Positions 5,451-8,190 of a stretch of 8,190 nt of DNA are shown piece by piece (the stretch's first letter is position 1; each line of letters begins with the position of its first letter). Made by a program: the position numbers and the translations under genes. The notes under the pieces were generated by a model. It saw only the letters and a list, made by a program, of their open reading frames with translations, searched no databases and was not told the origin of the DNA. Source of the stretch: Candidatus Eiseniibacteriota bacterium (GTDB lineage Bacteria; JAFGKV01); the NCBI GenBank assembly GCA_025453925.1, contig JALOPK010000141.1, positions 1 through 8,190 of the forward strand. The letters are read 5' to 3'.

Positions 5451-7660
5451 GAGGCTCCCTTTTCGTCCCGCAGGGCCTGGCGGCACGCTCTGCCTGCCAG
5501 CCCCACTCCCCACCGTCCCCGTCGGGCGACAAAGGCTCGACCCTTTGGGGTATCCAGACGCAACAGCGCCCGCGCGCTGGGCAAAACGAGCTTCTCATCA
5601 CGGGTGTACTTGGTCCAGCTCCCCGCAGACCGTATCACTTCCTGCAGCTCCTCGAGGAGCGAGTCCAATCTCTGGCTGCCCGCCAGCGCAATTGCCGCTC
5701 CTCGCACCGCGAGGAACTCGGCGTCGTCACGATGTCCCCTGATCAGTGCCGAGAGACCGGCGACGACACGCCGCGCGCCAAGTTCGGCGCACGCGTCGAG
5801 TGCTACCTGCACCACTCTAGGAGCCGGATCCAGGAGGCCCTGTTCCACGGCGGCCATCCGCCGATCGCCGCCGATTCGAATGGCCGTGGCAAGCGCCGCA
5901 GCACGTACCTCTGCGTCCCGGTGCCCAAGCAGGGCCTCGACCTTGCCGATCACCCTTCCTGACCCGTCTCGCCGGAGGATGAACAGCGCCTCACGGACCA
6001 TGCGCGTATCCGTGTGGGTCAGCCATTGGACTAACTCGTCCTCCGCCGGCGGGCCGTACTTCGCAGCCTCGCCCCGCAGTTCCTCGCAGACATCCCAGTC
6101 CGTTGAGCGGGCCAATGCGGTCATCACCGCGCGGAAGCCCTGGCCACCAAAGGCGAGGGCGGTTTCCCGGGCCGCCGCGCGCAAGCCCGGATCGAGGGCG
6201 ACCATCGCGGAGGCGAGATGGTCGGTGAGAGCGACGCTCAGCAAACGCCCAAGGGCCTCATGCGGTGAGTAGCCACGCGAGACCAGTTCCGCGGCCAGTT
6301 CCTGCACGACGCGCCGCAGCTCATCGAAGCCGCCGGCCTCGGCCAATCGCAGGAACTCTCCGTGGTAGGTGGAGAGGATGAGATCGACCTCCTCGGGGGT
6401 GCTGCTGAAGCAGAGCAGCCCCTTCAGATCGTCGACGTAGCTCGCGCGCAAGGCCTCCTCTCCGAGGGCTTCCCGGAACCAGAGGTCTTCCGCGATCGGC
6501 TGAGCCTGCTGCGGATGCTCGGCAAGGAGTGAGGAGAACAGGGGATCGGTGTCGCCGCGAAACCCCTCTCCCCGCACGACGCGCTCCTCCCACCAACGCA
6601 TGACCTCGGCCCGGCGTTGCTCGGGCACACCATGCAGCACGAGGCGCGATGCGACGAGCGGCTCCAACGCGAGCCTGCGCTCGGAATCTGGCAATAGGTC
6701 GCGGATCACGACCGCCAGACCGTCATCCAGCTCCGGCCTCTCCGCCAGCGCATCCACAATGGCGACGGCAAGCTCCCCGTTGGCCATTTCGTCGGCCGGA
6801 GTCGGCGACCGATCCCTGGCACGCGGGGCAGTGCCAAGCAGTTCGGGGCGCCTCTGCAGCAAGATGCTCGAGTCCAGCGACAGCGCCGCCTCCACCAGAG
6901 TCTTCCGTAACGACACCCACCGCTCGGGGTAGAGATTCCGCAGCCGGTCCGCCAGCACGTCCAGCGCACCCACCGTTCCCTCGACGAGGGGGGCTTGGTC
7001 GTGCGCGACGGGCCGGGGACCCTTGAGGCTCAGTTCCACCAGCCGGGCCAGCGACGCGCGATCCTCCGAGAGCCGGCCGAGGGCTTCGAGTTCCTCATCG
7101 CTCATCTGCCGCTCGGCGGACCGCGGATCCCACAGCGTGAGAAGCCGTGCGAAATGCTCTTCGTTCCGCTCCCCGACCTCAGCCGGCCGTCCCACCCCAT
7201 CCATGAAGAGCCTGCCATAGTCCAACGGCAGCAGAGTGATTCGACCGAGCCCGTGCTCGGCCGCGAGTTCCGCGAGGGTTCTCTTGTGCGCTGCCCGACG
7301 GGTATCGGACGAGAGGACTCTCAAGAACCCCGAGAGCTCGGTCGACGATACGTCGGGGGGAAACACCACCGAGGCGAGACCAAGCCGGAGAAATCGATCC
7401 GAGAAACCCTGCGGGACCTCGAGCGGCACCTCGGGGGGTTGGTCGTTGAGAAAACACTCCTGCTTGTAGACGGTAAGCTTCACGGCCGTGGCGTCGGCGG
7501 CCAGGGCCGCCACTGCCACGCGGAGAGACTCGAGAGCCTCCTGGTAGCGGGGGTGCGCGTCGGGGTAGAGCGACGCGCTCCGGCGGGCGGCTTCGGTCTC
7601 GGCCATGAGCCCGGCAATCCTCCCGGAGATGGTGTCGCGCGTGTGAGGGGTGCCCACCAT
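5447..7660 (-). CDS. HEAT-repeat-type solenoid protein with LYPxxH N-terminal module
   Basis: This large cytoplasmic-looking protein (737 aa, no signal peptide or membrane helix seen) is probably a scaffold or binding protein; no catalytic motif is visible. Residues about 13-149 form the module shared with the next gene: SLYPDAH (30-36), a strand with VKLTVYKQECFLNDQ, FLRLGLASVVF (90-100), ELSGFLRVL and GLGRITLLPLD (137-147). The middle, about 150-515, is almost all predicted helix without a recognised family. The last 200 residues contain HEAT-like helix pairs, for example near 542-565, 574-597 (LLGHRDAEVRAAALATAIRIG), 606-628 and 636-661. The start at 7660 has AGGAG (7670-7674) 9 bases upstream. 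A second ATG at 7606 would cut into the N-terminal module. The frame stays open to 8035, but that stretch overlaps the divergent enzyme I gene and is rejected. It is the first gene of the minus-strand group. Confidence 0.83.
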   Translation of the reverse strand: MVGTPHTRDTISGRIAGLMAETEAARRSASLYPDAHPRYQEALESLRVAVAALAADATAVKLTVYKQECFLNDQPPEVPLEVPQGFSDRFLRLGLASVVFPPDVSSTELSGFLRVLSSDTRRAAHKRTLAELAAEHGLGRITLLPLDYGRLFMDGVGRPAEVGERNEEHFARLLTLWDPRSAERQMSDEELEALGRLSEDRASLARLVELSLKGPRPVAHDQAPLVEGTVGALDVLADRLRNLYPERWVSLRKTLVEAALSLDSSILLQRRPELLGTAPRARDRSPTPADEMANGELAVAIVDALAERPELDDGLAVVIRDLLPDSERRLALEPLVASRLVLHGVPEQRRAEVMRWWEERVVRGEGFRGDTDPLFSSLLAEHPQQAQPIAEDLWFREALGEEALRASYVDDLKGLLCFSSTPEEVDLILSTYHGEFLRLAEAGGFDELRRVVQELAAELVSRGYSPHEALGRLLSVALTDHLASAMVALDPGLRAAARETALAFGGQGFRAVMTALARSTDWDVCEELRGEAAKYGPPAEDELVQWLTHTDTRMVREALFILRRDGSGRVIGKVEALLGHRDAEVRAAALATAIRIGGDRRMAAVEQGLLDPAPRVVQVALDACAELGARRVVAGLSALIRGHRDDAEFLAVRGAAIALAGSQRLDSLLEELQEVIRSAGSWTKYTRDEKLVLPSARALLRLDTPKGRAFVARRGRWGVGLAGRACRQALRDEKGAS

Positions 7661-7724
7661 GAGGGGTGTCTCCTGACCATTGGCCTGTCTGGGTAGTGGC
7701 ACATGGAGCACAGAATCGCCTCGA

Positions 7725-7731
7725 TTGTCAA
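7725..7731 (-). promoter_or_regulatory. -35-like TTGACAA facing the solenoid gene
   Basis: On the minus strand TTGACAA (7731-7725) contains a perfect sigma-70 -35 hexamer, 65 bases before the solenoid start codon. No good -10 hexamer is found at 16-18 bases (CTCCAT is the best), so this is only a candidate. Confidence 0.25.
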
Positions 7732-7786
7732 TGCCTCGCCCAGCGGGGACCACCCGGCGGGCCTGCTGCCGTTTCCATCGGGCCTC

Positions 7787-7793
7787 TTGACAA
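7787..7793 (+). promoter_or_regulatory. -35-like TTGACAA facing the enzyme I gene
   Basis: TTGACAA at 7787-7793 contains a perfect -35 hexamer, about 90 bases before the proposed enzyme I start. The expected -10 position holds G-rich sequence (G7 at 7804-7810, then TTTCGT), a poor match. Together with the element at 7725-7731 it forms an outward-facing inverted pair in the 223-bp divergent gap. The rest of that gap holds no clear signal. Confidence 0.25.
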
Positions 7794-7883
7794 CTGGCCT
7801 TCCGGGGGGGTTTCGTGTCGTGATGGGTAATCGACATGATGCTGTCTGCTACGCGACCCCATGCACCTCGGGGTGGAGACATC

Positions 7884-8190
7884 GTGGAAAATCGGCAGTC
7901 CAGAGTATTCCGGGGCCTCCCAGTCGCCGAGGGCGTCGCTCTCGGGCGCGCCTTCCTGTACACGACTGACGTGTCATGCGTGCTGAAGAGGGAGATCCCC
8001 GAAGGTGAGGTGGAACGGGAGATCATCCGTTTCATCGAGGCGAGGGAATCGGTCGGGAAATACTACCAGACCGCGGTAGAGGAGGCCGCCCGCGACCTCG
8101 GGCCCGAGGAAGCGGAGATACTGCGCAGCCATCTCCTCATCGTTCGAGACCCCCATTTCGTTGATGAGCTTCCCGAGTTGATCCGAATTG
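7884..8190 (+). CDS. ptsI: PTS enzyme I (PEP-protein phosphotransferase), 5' partial
   Basis: This gene runs off the right edge after 102 codons of an expected 570 or so. The translated start reads ENRQSRVFRGLPVAEGVALG, matching the enzyme I N-terminus (G-x-P-V-x-x-G-V-A-x-G). It continues with REIPEGEVEREIIRFIEARES, then DLGPEEAEILRSHLLIVRDP, the helical HPr-binding domain where family members have 'EEAAIF.AHLLLL.DP'. Enzyme I takes phosphate from phosphoenolpyruvate and passes it through a histidine to HPr, driving sugar uptake or regulation. The active-site histidine and PEP-binding barrel lie beyond the window. GTG at 7884 is chosen because GGAG at 7875-7878 is 5 bases upstream; in-frame ATGs at 7836 and 7839 would add 15-16 residues unlike the family. 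The related nitrogen-PTS form (PtsP) usually has a GAF domain first, which is absent. The gene is divergent from the solenoid gene. Confidence 0.85.
   Translation, partial: MENRQSRVFRGLPVAEGVALGRAFLYTTDVSCVLKREIPEGEVEREIIRFIEARESVGKYYQTAVEEAARDLGPEEAEILRSHLLIVRDPHFVDELPELIRI

Noticed and set aside
5058-6272. A 404-codon open frame on the + strand
   Set aside because: It lies opposite the solenoid and HD-GYP-like genes, is rich in S, R and P with no domain, and reflects the few stop codons expected antisense to GC-rich genes.
7697-7711. A sigma-54-like TGGCAC element
   Set aside because: The GC pair expected ten bases after the GG is absent (AC instead), and the TTGC block does not match.
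7661-8035. N-terminal extension of the solenoid protein up to an ATG at 8035
   Set aside because: It would overlap the divergent enzyme I gene, which has clear family motifs, and the extra 125 residues are low-complexity; a good ribosome site supports the start at 7660.
7974-8156. A 60-codon open frame on the - strand
   Set aside because: It is the antisense shadow of the enzyme I N-terminus.

Overview
The window is a GC-rich, densely coding bacterial chromosomal segment with short intergenic gaps, overlapping genes inside operons, mostly purine-rich Shine-Dalgarno sites and G/C-ending codons. No tRNA, rRNA, CRISPR array, insertion sequence or phage gene is visible. A zinc-finger anti-sigma factor, a signal-peptide protein, a PTS enzyme I and a HEAT-repeat plus HD-GYP-like pair suggest a Gram-negative-type environmental bacterium, perhaps of a Gemmatimonadota/Eisenbacteria/Myxococcota-like lineage. 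That placement is inference and uncertain.

Layout, left to right. Positions 1-190 hold a possible 3' tail of an upstream gene (stop at 96-98), a hairpin just after it, and the leader of a PLP-dependent aspartate-type aminotransferase (191-1384, +). A perfect 9-bp hairpin lies in the convergent gap after it. Next comes a minus-strand operon read from 2810 down to 1493: an ECF sigma factor, a two-helix membrane anti-sigma-type zinc-finger protein and a YbjQ-family protein. Both junctions overlap (TGATG and ATGA), so translation is probably coupled. Divergent from it is a small arginine-rich HU/IHF-family protein (2988-3266, +).

The right half is a second minus-strand group. It reads from 7660 down to a 737-aa HEAT-repeat-type solenoid protein, then a 468-aa degenerate HD-GYP protein (start overlapping by ATGA), then after 135 bp a small secreted protein of unknown family. 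The solenoid and HD-GYP proteins share a similar N-terminal module of about 130 residues, marked by LYPxxH, and differ in their C-terminal halves. The HD-GYP domain has lost several metal-site residues, so it looks like a binding or regulatory domain rather than a working phosphodiesterase. Divergent from this group, and cut by the window edge, is the 5' end of a PTS enzyme I gene (7884-8190, +).

The parts most worth a second look are the coupled HEAT/HD-GYP pair with its shared module and degenerate active site, and the three-gene sigma/anti-sigma/YbjQ operon.
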